Below, in pieces: positions 1-8,694 of a stretch of 64,000 nt of DNA. Source of the stretch: Hyphomonadaceae bacterium (GTDB taxonomy: Bacteria > Pseudomonadota > Alphaproteobacteria > Caulobacterales > Hyphomonadaceae); the NCBI GenBank assembly GCA_028285145.1, contig JANQQC010000016.1:19473-83472 (forward strand). The letters run 5' to 3'. The notes under the pieces are model-generated. The model saw only the letters and a list, made by a program, of their open reading frames with translations, had not been told where the DNA came from and made no database searches. The translations under genes and the position numbers were made by a program. Every line of letters starts with the position of its first letter. Position 1 is the first letter of the stretch.

Positions 1-572
1 CGCCCGGCGAGGCTGACGAACTGCGCGCAACAGGTGCTGAAATCCATGAGTTGGAGGTGACCAGCCAAGCCTCTGTGAACGCACTTGTTGAAACGCTGGA
101 CGGGCGCGGGATTGATCTTCTGATTCACAATGCAGGTGTCGGGGATCGGAGAGCGTTTGGCGATCTCGACTATGCGGACTTTGCGCGCGTTCTTGAGATC
201 AACACGATCGCGCCCCTGCGGGTGATTGAGGCATTGTGGCCAAACGTAAAGGCTGGGAAGGGCCGCATGATCGCAGCGATGTCGAGCAAGATGGGCTCAA
301 TTGAGAGTACAAACAGCCATGGCGCTGTCGCTTACCGAACGTCCAAGGCCGGCCTCAACATTGCGCTTCGTAGCGCGGCGGTGCGGCTTGCCGAGGAGGG
401 CATTACCCTGCTGGCGCTTCACCCGGGCTGGGTGAAAACCGATATGGGCGGGGCGCAGGCCCCCGTCTCGCCGGACGAGAGCGCGAGGGGTTTGAAGACA
501 GTTATGGCGGAGGCTGGCGCTGCGGCTGAATTGCGCTTCTTCGATTATCTGGGCGAGACGCTGCCCTGGTAG
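1..572 (+). CDS. SDR family oxidoreductase, 5' end outside window
   Basis: The reading frame is open from the first bases of the window, so the start and most of the Rossmann nucleotide-binding region lie upstream. What remains has the middle and C-terminal signatures of short-chain dehydrogenases: HNAGV after the fourth strand (the NNAG motif), then a catalytic YRTSKAG (YxxxK), then HPGWVKTDMGG, which resembles the substrate-loop region of C-factor-like SDRs. The product probably reduces or oxidises a carbonyl/alcohol with NAD(P)H. The substrate cannot be told. The gene ends in TAG and is followed by a gene-free stretch. Confidence 0.85.
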   Translation, partial: PGEADELRATGAEIHELEVTSQASVNALVETLDGRGIDLLIHNAGVGDRRAFGDLDYADFARVLEINTIAPLRVIEALWPNVKAGKGRMIAAMSSKMGSIESTNSHGAVAYRTSKAGLNIALRSAAVRLAEEGITLLALHPGWVKTDMGGAQAPVSPDESARGLKTVMAEAGAAAELRFFDYLGETLPW

Positions 573-577
573 ATGTC

Positions 578-810
578 TGAATAGAAAAGCCCTCCGCAAG
601 CGGGGCTTGCGAAGGGCCGCATCCGGCATGGATCCACAGTTAGTGGCTCCTCCGGAATCCTCCTTTATCGGAGGCCGGCCCTAACCGGTTTGCGCCCTGA
701 ATCGAGATCATGATCGCCGCCTCCGATCGCGCCCGACAGCAGCCTGCCTGACGCCCCTCACGAGAATCCTGTCGCCTCTTGCGCGAAAAAGACAAGAGGC
801 GTGCCGGGCG
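578..810 (-). ncRNA. Candidate structured small RNA in a gene-free stretch
   Basis: No convincing gene lies between 573 and about 1044, but the minus strand looks structured. There is a 7-bp stem (774-780 with 794-800). A 9-bp stem (667-675 with 719-727) encloses about 43 bases with further short stems. A 13-bp stem with one mismatch (589-601 with 605-617) is followed, on the minus strand, by a short U run. That last element looks like an intrinsic terminator for a minus-strand transcript. I compared the stretch from memory with tmRNA, RNase P RNA, 4.5S and 6S RNA and could not match it. It could instead be a leader or plain intergenic DNA. The only frame in it (640-864, minus) is Arg/Pro-rich and not protein-like. 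Confidence 0.25.
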
Positions 811-1044
811 GGGCAAGGTGTGCCCGCGATGATCGCTGAAGGAGGATGGTGCCGGACTTTCCAAGTTTTTCAGGTGCTTGCTGGCTCTAGCGTGGTGGTG
901 CCGGGAGGCTAGTCCTGCACGCTAAATGACGAAATGATAATGCGGTAGACGCCGGGCCCGCGTGTCGGAGACGTCATTTCGAATCAGGGATCCGCTGACG
1001 CAGACGCTTGACGAAGACGCCGGAGATACGCCGAGTGTCGCTCG

Positions 1045-2109
1045 ATGTTGTTCCTGGATGCCCTTCTTCGATTCTCGGCGATTGCGCTTATGGCGCTCTT
1101 TGTTGTGTTCGCTGTCCGCGATGCCTGGTCAGTGCGCGCCGCGCGATGGGGCGTGTTCATGTGCATTTCGCTGGCGGCGATGCTGGCCACAACGACACCA
1201 CCCGAGTTTGCGCTGCCGAACTGGGCTTATGTGCCGCTACGCCTGATCGACATGATCAACATCGTGCTGGTCTGGATTTTCGGGCGGGCGCTGTTTGACG
1301 ATGATTTCCGGGCCGGCTGGCTGGAGTGGGGCGCGCTCGCACTATACGCAATCTCGACGTTGCCTATGCGGCTGAAGGATTTCGGCCTGCATGACGAGCG
1401 ACTGTTCTGGCTGGACGTATTCCAGGACACCGTCTCGTTCGCGATGTTTGCTAATCTCGTTTACATCGCGCTCCGCGGGCGGGCGGACGATCTCGTAGAG
1501 CCTCGCCGGCGCGCCCGGCTGATCTTCGCGCTGTTGATGGCGCTCGGGGCTGTCGTGTCGATTGTCGCTGAGAACCTGTTCTCGGCAAACCATGAGCCGC
1601 TGGTGTCTATGGCCCGGAGCGTGATCATTCTTGCCATCGCCTGCTGGGGCCTCATCTGGCTGATGCGACTGCATCCCGAAATCCTGCGATTTGAGCCAGT
1701 CCCGGTCACGGCCCCAGCGCCGGCGGCCGGGATCGATCCTCGGGACGGGCCGGTCCATGGGCGGCTGGTGGAGATCATGGAAAGCGGGGCTTATGCCGAG
1801 CCCGGGCTGACGATTGGTGAACTGGCGAACCGGCTGGCCGTGCCCGAGCATCAGCTGCGAGCGCTGATCAATGGCGGGCTTGGGTTTCGCAACTTCAGTG
1901 CATTCCTCAACAGTTACCGGATTGAGGCGGCAAAGACGGCGCTCGCCGACCCTGAACGGGCCCGCACGCCGGTGCTTACCATTGCGATGGATACCGGTTT
2001 TGGCTCACTTGCGCCGTTCAATCGCGCCTTCAAGGCGAGCGAGGGGATGACCCCATCCCAATTCAGGAAAACGGCGATCGAAAACCCGATCGATCCCGAA
2101 AAAGACTGA
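1045..2109 (+). CDS. AraC-family transcriptional regulator with membrane N-terminal half
   Basis: The protein has 354 residues. Residues about 5-215 contain roughly six or seven hydrophobic helices. Residues about 235-345 carry an AraC-type double helix-turn-helix: LTIGELANRLAV, then a second helix with MDTGFGSLAPFNRAFK and the family's closing MTPSQFRK. This arrangement is known from membrane-tethered AraC regulators thought to sense a membrane or lipid signal. The ATG at 1045 fits the first hydrophobic helix, although no strong ribosome site precedes it. The next gene, a fatty acid hydroxylase on the same strand, is a plausible target. Two 20-bp repeats overlap the stop codon. Confidence 0.85.
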   Translation: MLFLDALLRFSAIALMALFVVFAVRDAWSVRAARWGVFMCISLAAMLATTTPPEFALPNWAYVPLRLIDMINIVLVWIFGRALFDDDFRAGWLEWGALALYAISTLPMRLKDFGLHDERLFWLDVFQDTVSFAMFANLVYIALRGRADDLVEPRRRARLIFALLMALGAVVSIVAENLFSANHEPLVSMARSVIILAIACWGLIWLMRLHPEILRFEPVPVTAPAPAAGIDPRDGPVHGRLVEIMESGAYAEPGLTIGELANRLAVPEHQLRALINGGLGFRNFSAFLNSYRIEAAKTALADPERARTPVLTIAMDTGFGSLAPFNRAFKASEGMTPSQFRKTAIENPIDPEKD

Positions 2110-2130
2110 TCATTTCCGAAAAAGACTGAT
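2091..2130 (+). repeat. Two tandem 20-bp repeats overlapping the araC-type stop codon
   Basis: The 15-base word CCGAAAAAGACTGAT occurs at 2096-2110 and again at 2116-2130, a spacing of exactly 20 bases. The five bases before each copy are partly alike (CGATC and CATTT). The first copy contains the stop codon of the regulator gene. The repeats end 78 bases before the hydroxylase start. AraC proteins often bind direct repeats about two helical turns apart, so these could be operator half-sites, or simply a small slippage duplication. Confidence 0.45.
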
Positions 2131-2208
2131 GTGTTTCGAGATCGCGGAGCCTTTATGCCGCGGCTGTTCTTGTCTGGTGGCGTTCAAGACAAGCGAACGG
2201 AGCATAAA

Positions 2209-3018
2209 ATGGACGCGATACTGAACTGGCTGATCAATGACGTGCCTGCCAATGCATTGGCCGGACTTCAATTCGAGGCTACGCGCTATGCGACCGGCAC
2301 GCTGGGCGTGTTTTTCGGCATCTGGATCTTTCTGGAGCCGTTGCTCAAATCCCGGAAAATCCGCAAGCCGACGCCGCGCCGGCGGCAGATCCAGATGGAG
2401 CTGTTCAACTCCTTCAAGACGATCTGCGTGTTCGTCGCCCTGGATATTGCGATTTTCGACGTCGCGCAGGCGGGCGTCTTCAAGAAGTATGATGATATCG
2501 CCGAGTATGGTCAGCTCTGGTACTGGCTATCCATTCCCGTCGCCATCCTTCTGCACGACACCTATTTCTACTGGGCGCACCGGGCGATGCATCATCCCAA
2601 GCTGTTCAAGACCTTTCATCTTACCCATCACCGCTCGCACAATCCGACGCCCTTCACGGCTTACTCCTTTGCCGTGGGCGAAGCGGTCGTGATGTATGCC
2701 TTCGTGCCGCTCATGATGCTGATTATGCCGATCCATGGCTCAGCGCTGGTCATCGTCCTCCTGATCATGATCTTCAAGAATGCGCTCGGGCATTGCGGGT
2801 ATGAGCTGTTCCCACGGGGCACGACACATCATCCGATCCTGAAGCATATGACCACAATCACCCATCACGACATGCATCATGAGCGGGCGAATGGGAATTA
2901 CGGCTTTTACTTCACCTGGTGGGACAAGCTCATGGGCACCGAACACCCCGACTATGAAGCGCGCTTTGATGCGGTCACGGCGCGGCGCAGCCGGAAAATC
3001 GCCCCGCAAACAGCCTGA
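2209..3018 (+). CDS. Fatty acid hydroxylase / sterol desaturase family membrane protein
   Basis: This is a 269-residue integral membrane di-iron oxygenase of the fatty acid hydroxylase superfamily. The metal-binding histidine clusters are visible in order: HDTYFYWAHRAMHH, HLTHHRSHN, then THHDMHHERANGNYG and WWDKLMGTEH near the C terminus. Several hydrophobic helices lie between them. An ATG at 2209 is preceded by GGAG at a 6-base spacing and gives the family's usual N terminus, so I prefer it to an upstream GTG at 2131. The substrate may be a lipid or carotenoid and is not decided by the sequence. The AraC-type gene immediately upstream may control it. Confidence 0.88.
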   Translation: MDAILNWLINDVPANALAGLQFEATRYATGTLGVFFGIWIFLEPLLKSRKIRKPTPRRRQIQMELFNSFKTICVFVALDIAIFDVAQAGVFKKYDDIAEYGQLWYWLSIPVAILLHDTYFYWAHRAMHHPKLFKTFHLTHHRSHNPTPFTAYSFAVGEAVVMYAFVPLMMLIMPIHGSALVIVLLIMIFKNALGHCGYELFPRGTTHHPILKHMTTITHHDMHHERANGNYGFYFTWWDKLMGTEHPDYEARFDAVTARRSRKIAPQTA

Positions 3019-3047
3019 ATAGGAGAGCATCTTCTCACTCTCACTGG

Positions 3048-3074
3048 CCTCCGCGTTGCGGGGGCATTTCTTTT
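3048..3074 (+). terminator. Intrinsic terminator after the hydroxylase gene
   Basis: A 7-bp stem (CCTCCGC with GCGGGGG, one G-T pair) with a GTT loop is followed by CATTTCTTTT. It lies 30 bases after the hydroxylase stop and before the convergent DUF937 gene. Confidence 0.6.
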
Positions 3075-3084
3075 GAGGAATGGC

Positions 3085-3747
3085 CTAGCCGCGCTTTTTC
3101 ATCACCATCTGGAAAATGTCGTCCATGGGGGATCCATCGCCATCGGCGTCGAGAAGCCGCCCCAGCATGCCCATTGTGCCGGTCTTGGCAGGTTCCGGTT
3201 CTGCGCGTGCCCCCATGGCAGCCCCAAGAAGGTCATTGAGGCCAAAGCCGCCTTTGACGGGCTCTGATGGTTGAGGGCGGGTCCCGCCGAGCATGCCCAT
3301 GAGTTGGCCGGCGACGTCGGGGTCCTTGGTTTGCTTGGAGAGCGATCCCATGACCATGCTGGCGATCATTGGCAGCGCCATTTTGAGGATGTCGTCGCCA
3401 ATACCGGTTTTCTGCGAGGCGGCGGAGGCGACCGAGCGGCTCATATCCTTGGAGCCGAGGAGGTGACCGAGAATGGCGTTGCCGTCTTCGATCGTTTCCC
3501 GCTGGCCGAGACGATCAGGCTCTTCGAGGTAGCGATCATGATGGCCATTGGCGAGAGCGCCCAGCAGAGCCTCGACCCCGCCGGGCTTTTGTGTGTTTGC
3601 CTGAAGACCTGCGGCAAGCGCTGGCAGGAGCGCCTTCAGGGCCGCGCCTGTCTGGTCTTCATTGAGGCCGAGTGTCTGGCCGAGTTGTTGTTTTGCCTGT
3701 CCGCCAGAAGCTGCGGCGATCATGTCCATCAGATTCAGTCCGGCCAT
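3085..3747 (-). CDS. DUF937 domain protein
   Basis: The product has 220 residues and is rich in Gly, Ala, Met and Leu. The N-terminal part (LMDMIAAASGGQAKQQLGQT and following, with repeated short helices such as LKALLPALAAGL) matches the DUF937 pattern, whose role is unknown (the family includes YidB). The C-terminal half has Gly-Met-rich stretches. The start at 3747 is chosen because GGGAG lies 8 bases upstream; the ATG at 3753 would leave only 2 bases. It is divergent from the ABC exporter gene, so the two may share a promoter region. Confidence 0.7.
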   Translation of the reverse strand: MAGLNLMDMIAAASGGQAKQQLGQTLGLNEDQTGAALKALLPALAAGLQANTQKPGGVEALLGALANGHHDRYLEEPDRLGQRETIEDGNAILGHLLGSKDMSRSVASAASQKTGIGDDILKMALPMIASMVMGSLSKQTKDPDVAGQLMGMLGGTRPQPSEPVKGGFGLNDLLGAAMGARAEPEPAKTGTMGMLGRLLDADGDGSPMDDIFQMVMKKRG

Positions 3748-3859
3748 ATGCATGTCTCCCTTTTCTGGCCTGGAGCGTAAGGGGGGAAGGGCAAAAACAA
3801 AAGCGTTCGAGTTCAGTCTCTGATTGCAGCGAAGGCCGTGCGATGCCACATCGCTCTGC

Positions 3860-5707
3860 ATGTTCGGCTTTTTTGAACGCCGGCTTGAGCCATTCCCGGA
3901 AACGCGTATGGACGCGCCACCCGGACGACTGGTCCCGTTTGTCCAGCATTATGTGAAAGATGCCTGGCCATGGCTGGCGGCGATGACGGTTCTGTCCGCG
4001 CTGCTTGGCGTCGGCGAAGTGTTGCTGTTCGGCTTTCTGGGCCAGCTGATAGACTGGATGTCGGCGACAAGCCCGGACGCCTTCTTTGTCGAGCACGGAC
4101 TGCATCTCGTTTTAATGGCGATTGTGGTGATCCTTGCGCTGCCGCTCGGGCATTTGCTTTGGGGGCTCGTCGTTCATCAAGTGATGTATGGCAACCTGCC
4201 CATGAGTGCGCGCTGGCGGATGCACCGGCACCTGCTTGGCCAGTCGGTTGGCTTCTATGCCGATGAGTTCGCCGGGCGGGTTGGCGCGAAGCTTATGCAG
4301 ACAGCGCTCGCCGTGCGCGAGGTCGTGATCAAACTGCTGGATGTTTTCGTCTACACAGCCGTCTTTTTCATAACGATGATCGTGCTGGTCGCGAGCGCGG
4401 ATTTGCGGCTCGCCGCGCCGCTGGCGCTCTGGCTGGTCGTCTATGCCGGACTGACCATCTACTACGTGCCGCGGCTGACGAAGATTTCGGAGACGCAGGC
4501 CGATGCTCGCTCCGCGATGACGGGCCGGATCGTCGATAGCTATACGAACATCTCGACGGTGAAGCTGTTCTCTCATGCCGGACGCGAGGAGGCTTATGCG
4601 CGATCCAGCATGTGGGACTTCCTCGGCACGGTGTATCACCAGTTCCGTCTGGTGACAGGTTTCTACGCGCTTGTGCATCTCAACAATGCGGTGTGCGTGC
4701 TCTCTGTTGCCGGAATCGGGATCTATTTCTGGATGAATGGTGCGGTAACGGCCGGGGCGATCGCGGTCGCGCTGGGCCTCGCGCTGCGGATCGTTGGCAT
4801 GTCTCAATGGGTGATGTGGGAGGTGGCGGCGCTGTTTGAGAATATCGGCGTTGTCTATGACGGCATGTCGATGCTCTCCAAGCGCCGGGCCGTGATTGAT
4901 GCGCCCGATGCCAAAGTGCTGAATGTGTCACGCGGATCGATCGCGTTCGAGGACGTGTCCTTCCATTATGGCAAGGGCGAAGGCGTGATCGACCAACTCG
5001 ATATGAAGATCGGCGCAGGCGAGAAAGTCGGTCTTGTCGGCCGGTCGGGCGCAGGCAAGTCCACACTCGTGAACCTGCTGTTGCGATTCTACGATGTGGA
5101 AGAGGGGCGTATTCTCATTGACGGTCATCCGATCCGAGAGGCGACGCAGGACTCCCTTCGTGCGCAGATCGGCATGGTGACACAGGACACTTCGCTGCTT
5201 CACCGGACCATTCGCGAGAACATCGCCTATGGCCGGCCCGATGCCACCGAGGAAGAGATCCGCATCGCGGCGATCAAGGCGAATGCGCTGGAGTTCATCG
5301 AGTCGCTTGAAGATCAGGACGGACGCAGCGGCTTTGATGCGCATGTTGGTGAGCGCGGGGCGAAGCTGTCTGGCGGCCAGCGCCAGCGCATCGCCATTGC
5401 GCGCATCTTCCTGAAGGACGCGCCGATCCTCGTTCTGGACGAGGCGACCTCGGCGCTCGACTCCGAAGTGGAGGCGGCCATTCAGGAGAGCTTGTTTGAT
5501 CTCATGCAGGGCAAGACTGTGATCTCCATCGCGCACCGCCTGTCGACCATCGCTGCCATGGACCGCCTGATCGTTATGGATGAGGGACGAATCGTGGAGG
5601 AGGGCACTCATGATGCGCTCGTCGCGCAGGACGGCCTCTATGCCAGCCTGTGGGCCAGACAGTCCGGCGGCTTCATTGGAACAGCGGCAACTGCTGCGGC
5701 TGAGTAA
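3860..5707 (+). CDS. ABC exporter, fused permease and ATPase
   Basis: The protein has 615 residues with the half-transporter layout of MsbA/ABCB exporters. The transmembrane domain occupies about residues 35-325. The nucleotide-binding domain follows, with Walker A GRSGAGKST, the signature LSGGQRQR, Walker B ILVLDEATSALD and the switch histidine in SIAHRLSTIA. It should work as a homodimer in the inner membrane, exporting a lipid, drug or peptide. The substrate cannot be read from the sequence. I chose ATG 3860, giving MFGFFERRLEP. A TTG 12 codons upstream is open but less likely, and neither has a strong ribosome site. Confidence 0.9.
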   Translation: MFGFFERRLEPFPETRMDAPPGRLVPFVQHYVKDAWPWLAAMTVLSALLGVGEVLLFGFLGQLIDWMSATSPDAFFVEHGLHLVLMAIVVILALPLGHLLWGLVVHQVMYGNLPMSARWRMHRHLLGQSVGFYADEFAGRVGAKLMQTALAVREVVIKLLDVFVYTAVFFITMIVLVASADLRLAAPLALWLVVYAGLTIYYVPRLTKISETQADARSAMTGRIVDSYTNISTVKLFSHAGREEAYARSSMWDFLGTVYHQFRLVTGFYALVHLNNAVCVLSVAGIGIYFWMNGAVTAGAIAVALGLALRIVGMSQWVMWEVAALFENIGVVYDGMSMLSKRRAVIDAPDAKVLNVSRGSIAFEDVSFHYGKGEGVIDQLDMKIGAGEKVGLVGRSGAGKSTLVNLLLRFYDVEEGRILIDGHPIREATQDSLRAQIGMVTQDTSLLHRTIRENIAYGRPDATEEEIRIAAIKANALEFIESLEDQDGRSGFDAHVGERGAKLSGGQRQRIAIARIFLKDAPILVLDEATSALDSEVEAAIQESLFDLMQGKTVISIAHRLSTIAAMDRLIVMDEGRIVEEGTHDALVAQDGLYASLWARQSGGFIGTAATAAAE

Positions 5708-5854
5708 GTCGCTGTAATCGCTCAATTCTGGCGCCATCCCGCCATGAATCATCTGTCATATAGGCTCAGGCTGTAACATCAGCTGCAGTGTCGGTGTCCC
5801 TGTTCTCTGTCCGGCAACTGGCCTACACAAAGATGGTGATGGAGGGGTGAGGGT

Positions 5855-7123
5855 ATGGGTCCTGAAACCGAAGACGCGCGTCCTGCGACCGGCGAGGTCG
5901 ATCTTGTGACGGTGATGGCTGAGCGGCCAACGTCCGAATTTGATGATGTGAAAGTGCAGGCCGACTATACGGCGCGCGCCATGCTGAGCTTCTATCGCTT
6001 CCGCCAACTTGGCGGCGGTCAGATGCCCAAGCATCGCCGGCGCAACAAGGATGATGCGAATGCTCAAGACGAAGTCCCGCCGCGCAATCGCAAGCTGAGG
6101 CTCGGCGAAGTCATAGGACGAGGCGTGCATTACGTTTCTGACCACCCGGATGTACGCATTCTTCAGCTTTCCGTGATCGCCTTGCTGGTCCTGTTCGAGA
6201 GTGCGGCCAATGCTTACTTCTTCGCTCAGCAAAGCGAGTTCGGCATATCCGGCGGCCTGTTTCAGGCTGCGGCCGTGTCCATCGCCAACGTTGCGGTCAG
6301 CTTCTTCATTGTCGGCTATTGGGGGCTGCGCCACGCCAGTACGCCCGTCGATTGGACCTGGAAGCCATGGGACTGGGAAGCTCGGGATTATTACAAGCTA
6401 TTCGGATTTTTTGCGATAATTGCCGGGGTCACCGTCGTGCTGCTCGTGAACCTCTCCGCGGCGCACTATCGCAACCTGATCGACCTCGCCGCGTCGCACG
6501 ACTTGAATGAAGCCATCCAGGCTGTTCAATCCAACGAGGCGCACCCACTGACTTATGTGGTGGATCGGGATTTCAAATGGCCGTGGGTGGACGATGCGAC
6601 TTGCGAAGCCGTCCTAAACTCAGAGATCGGATTGTCGATTGGTGGAGCGGCGACCAACGCCATGTGCCGGCCGTTTGCGATCCACTCTCTCGACGCCATG
6701 GTGCTGTTCGCGCTGGGCCTCGCCATCTCTGCGTTGGCTGCTTTTGAAGGGCGTGGCGCGGATGCGAGCTTCCCGGGTTTGAGCGATGCGGCGAGAGAAT
6801 TCGAGAAAGCCCGGGTGGATCTTCAGGATGCGCTGGATGAGTACTACGAAGCCATTGAGGACTGGGTGCTTGAGACCAAGCGCCTAGCCGTCGGCGATCC
6901 GTTGGACGAGGATGAGAAGGGCGATGAGTCGCTCAAGGGCGAGGGGTATCAAAAGCTCTCGCGTGATGAAGAGTTGCGCTTGCGCACCCTCCTACGCCAG
7001 AAGGTGGAGCCGTATCGCGCGCTGCTCACCTCCGACTCCGATATTCTGAGTGACGAGTTTGGTGTAGATCAAGATATCGTCGACCGTTTCGTCAGTCGTC
7101 TCCTTTCTTCCGGAGATAGGTAA
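5855..7123 (+). CDS. Four-helix membrane protein, first gene of a coupled pair, unknown function
   Basis: I do not recognise this 422-residue protein by function. Residues about 1-100 are hydrophilic and basic. Hydrophobic segments follow near 105-125, 135-160, 180-200 and 275-295; the first contains FESAANAYFF. The C-terminal 125 residues are charged and helical (LQDALDEYYEAIEDWVLE), and likely cytoplasmic. A loop of about 75 residues with two Cys (DDATCEA and NAMCRPF) lies between helices 3 and 4 and may be periplasmic and disulfide-bonded. The stop overlaps the next start by one base (TAATG), which points to translational coupling and a shared complex. It follows the ABC exporter by 147 bases. 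Confidence 0.75.
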   Translation: MGPETEDARPATGEVDLVTVMAERPTSEFDDVKVQADYTARAMLSFYRFRQLGGGQMPKHRRRNKDDANAQDEVPPRNRKLRLGEVIGRGVHYVSDHPDVRILQLSVIALLVLFESAANAYFFAQQSEFGISGGLFQAAAVSIANVAVSFFIVGYWGLRHASTPVDWTWKPWDWEARDYYKLFGFFAIIAGVTVVLLVNLSAAHYRNLIDLAASHDLNEAIQAVQSNEAHPLTYVVDRDFKWPWVDDATCEAVLNSEIGLSIGGAATNAMCRPFAIHSLDAMVLFALGLAISALAAFEGRGADASFPGLSDAAREFEKARVDLQDALDEYYEAIEDWVLETKRLAVGDPLDEDEKGDESLKGEGYQKLSRDEELRLRTLLRQKVEPYRALLTSDSDILSDEFGVDQDIVDRFVSRLLSSGDR

Positions 7124-7938
7124 TGGGACGGCGCAAGCGCAACCGGCGCAAGGCGAAGCAGCAGCGTCAGGCGGTGATCAACATCGTGTTGGTGGTCGCC
7201 GCGCTGGGGATCAGCGGGTGGCTCTTCTGGAGCCTGCAACCTGAACCTTATAATGAAGACACGCTGTGCGTTGTCTCCGAAACGCTGCCGCCGCACACCG
7301 CCGTCATCATCGACAAGACCGACGAGTACAGCTCTGCCGAGGCCGGACTGATCGCGGCGGCCATCCGGCGCTCGCGGGACGAGCTGACCGTTGGCGAGCG
7401 CTTCACGCTTTTTGAGCTGGACGAGCGCGGCCAGTTCAATCCGCGTGGCGAGATGTCGATGTGCAATCCGGGGCGGGGGAATCAGGTGAACCCGCTCTTC
7501 CAGAATCCAAAGATGATCGAGGAGCGCTACGCGCAGCTGTTCGAAGCGCCGATGGAGGCGATCCTCGATGATCTGGTGACGCCGAAGGAAGCGCCCGCCA
7601 GTCCGATCCTCGAAGCGCTGGCGCGTCTGGCGCAGACAGAGAATTTCTCAAACCGCGCGCCGGAGCGATCCATCCTGCTGGTCTCCGACATGTTGCAGAA
7701 CTCGGACGTGTTCACGGCTTATGGCGGGGCCGGCGAAATGCCGGAGGGACTGCCGGAGCCACGCGATGCGGCGAAGATCATCATCGGACGGTTCGGCGAT
7801 GGGCTGCGCGGCGCGCAGCTGGAAATCCGCCTGATCCCGCGCGAACGCTATGTCGATCTCCAGCGCGGCCCGCTGACGGCCTACTGGAATGAGATCTTTG
7901 CTGAGCTTGGCGTCGATGTCCGCTGGCGGGATCTCTAG
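7123..7938 (+). CDS. Membrane-anchored protein with von Willebrand A-like (MIDAS) domain
   Basis: The 271-residue product starts with a very basic segment (MGRRKRNRRKAK) and one hydrophobic helix at about 17-38, so the rest is probably periplasmic. The first strand ends in VIIDKTDEYSS, resembling the DxTxS metal-ion adhesion motif. A later LLVSDML supplies the acidic residue expected at the end of the fourth strand of a vWA fold. A SMCNPGRGNQVNP segment looks like a conserved family motif. Such domains bind partners through Mg2+. The obligate neighbour is the membrane protein whose stop codon overlaps this start. Function unknown. Its stop overlaps that of the convergent methyltransferase gene by four bases. 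Confidence 0.7.
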   Translation: MGRRKRNRRKAKQQRQAVINIVLVVAALGISGWLFWSLQPEPYNEDTLCVVSETLPPHTAVIIDKTDEYSSAEAGLIAAAIRRSRDELTVGERFTLFELDERGQFNPRGEMSMCNPGRGNQVNPLFQNPKMIEERYAQLFEAPMEAILDDLVTPKEAPASPILEALARLAQTENFSNRAPERSILLVSDMLQNSDVFTAYGGAGEMPEGLPEPRDAAKIIIGRFGDGLRGAQLEIRLIPRERYVDLQRGPLTAYWNEIFAELGVDVRWRDL

Positions 7939-8672
7939 GCGGCGGGCTTGCGATACAGCGAGACATGCATCTCGCTTTTGCCGGTGAAGGGCTTGCCGTC
8001 CCAGCTGCCCCAGCGGGCTTCGCGTTCCAGCCCGGCGAGGCGCGCCATCAGGTCTATTTCCGCCGGCCAGGCGTAGCGCATCGGTAGCGGTGTCATTTGG
8101 TTGCCGTCCGGCGTCATCAGGACGCGCTGATAGTTGAACATCTGCTCGACCGGGTCATGCGTGATGGCTTCCAGGAAAACCTTGTCCATGCCGACATGGC
8201 CAGTGCGCAGGCGCTGATTGTCTGTGAAGGTCGTCACATAAGGTACGAAGGCTTCGACCAGGAAGGCTCCGCCCGGCTCCAGATGATTGGCGACCGTCTG
8301 GAAGCACCGTAGCTGTGCTTCCTGCGATGTCAGATTGAACAGTGTGTTGAAGATCAGGAAGGCGAAATTGAACCTGGTGTCGAGCTGGAACTCGGACATG
8401 TCCGAGATCAGCACGGGGATATCCGCGCCACCGTCTTTCGCCCGCAGCTGGTCGACCATGAGCTGTGAGGCTTCGACGCCGTGAACCTCAAGCCCGCGCG
8501 CGGCGAGGGGCAGGGCTACGCGACCCGTCCCAATGGCGAGTTCAAGAACCTTCCCGCCATTGGCAAGCGTCTCGATCAGGTCGACTGAGGCGGCTGTTGT
8601 GCCGGGATCGTGCAGGGCGTCATAGTCTTCAGCGTTTAACTCGCCGAAGGTTTCAGGTGTGAAGTCCTTCAA
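7935..8672 (-). CDS. Class I SAM-dependent methyltransferase
   Basis: The 245-residue protein has the SAM-binding motif I GGKVLELAIGTGRVALPLA near residues 39-57, an acidic residue at the end of strand 2 (VHGVEAS), and the typical later strands (RFNFAFLIFNTLFNL; GGAFLVEAFVP). These fit a Rossmann-fold small-molecule or lipid methyltransferase. The substrate is unknown. It runs toward the MIDAS gene, with stop codons interleaved, and lies just downstream of the crotonase gene on the same strand. Confidence 0.85.
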   Translation of the reverse strand: MKDFTPETFGELNAEDYDALHDPGTTAASVDLIETLANGGKVLELAIGTGRVALPLAARGLEVHGVEASQLMVDQLRAKDGGADIPVLISDMSEFQLDTRFNFAFLIFNTLFNLTSQEAQLRCFQTVANHLEPGGAFLVEAFVPYVTTFTDNQRLRTGHVGMDKVFLEAITHDPVEQMFNYQRVLMTPDGNQMTPLPMRYAWPAEIDLMARLAGLEREARWGSWDGKPFTGKSEMHVSLYRKPAA

Positions 8673-8694
8673 TGCCGCCCCTCACAATCTGCCA

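Noticed and set aside
640..864. 74-codon minus-strand frame in the gene-free stretch
   Set aside because: Arg-rich, no ribosome site, no similarity recognised, and it overlaps the stem structures that look like RNA.
841..900. GGAAAGTCCGG on the minus strand considered as the RNase P RNA conserved core
   Set aside because: The matching downstream conserved segments of RNase P RNA are missing.
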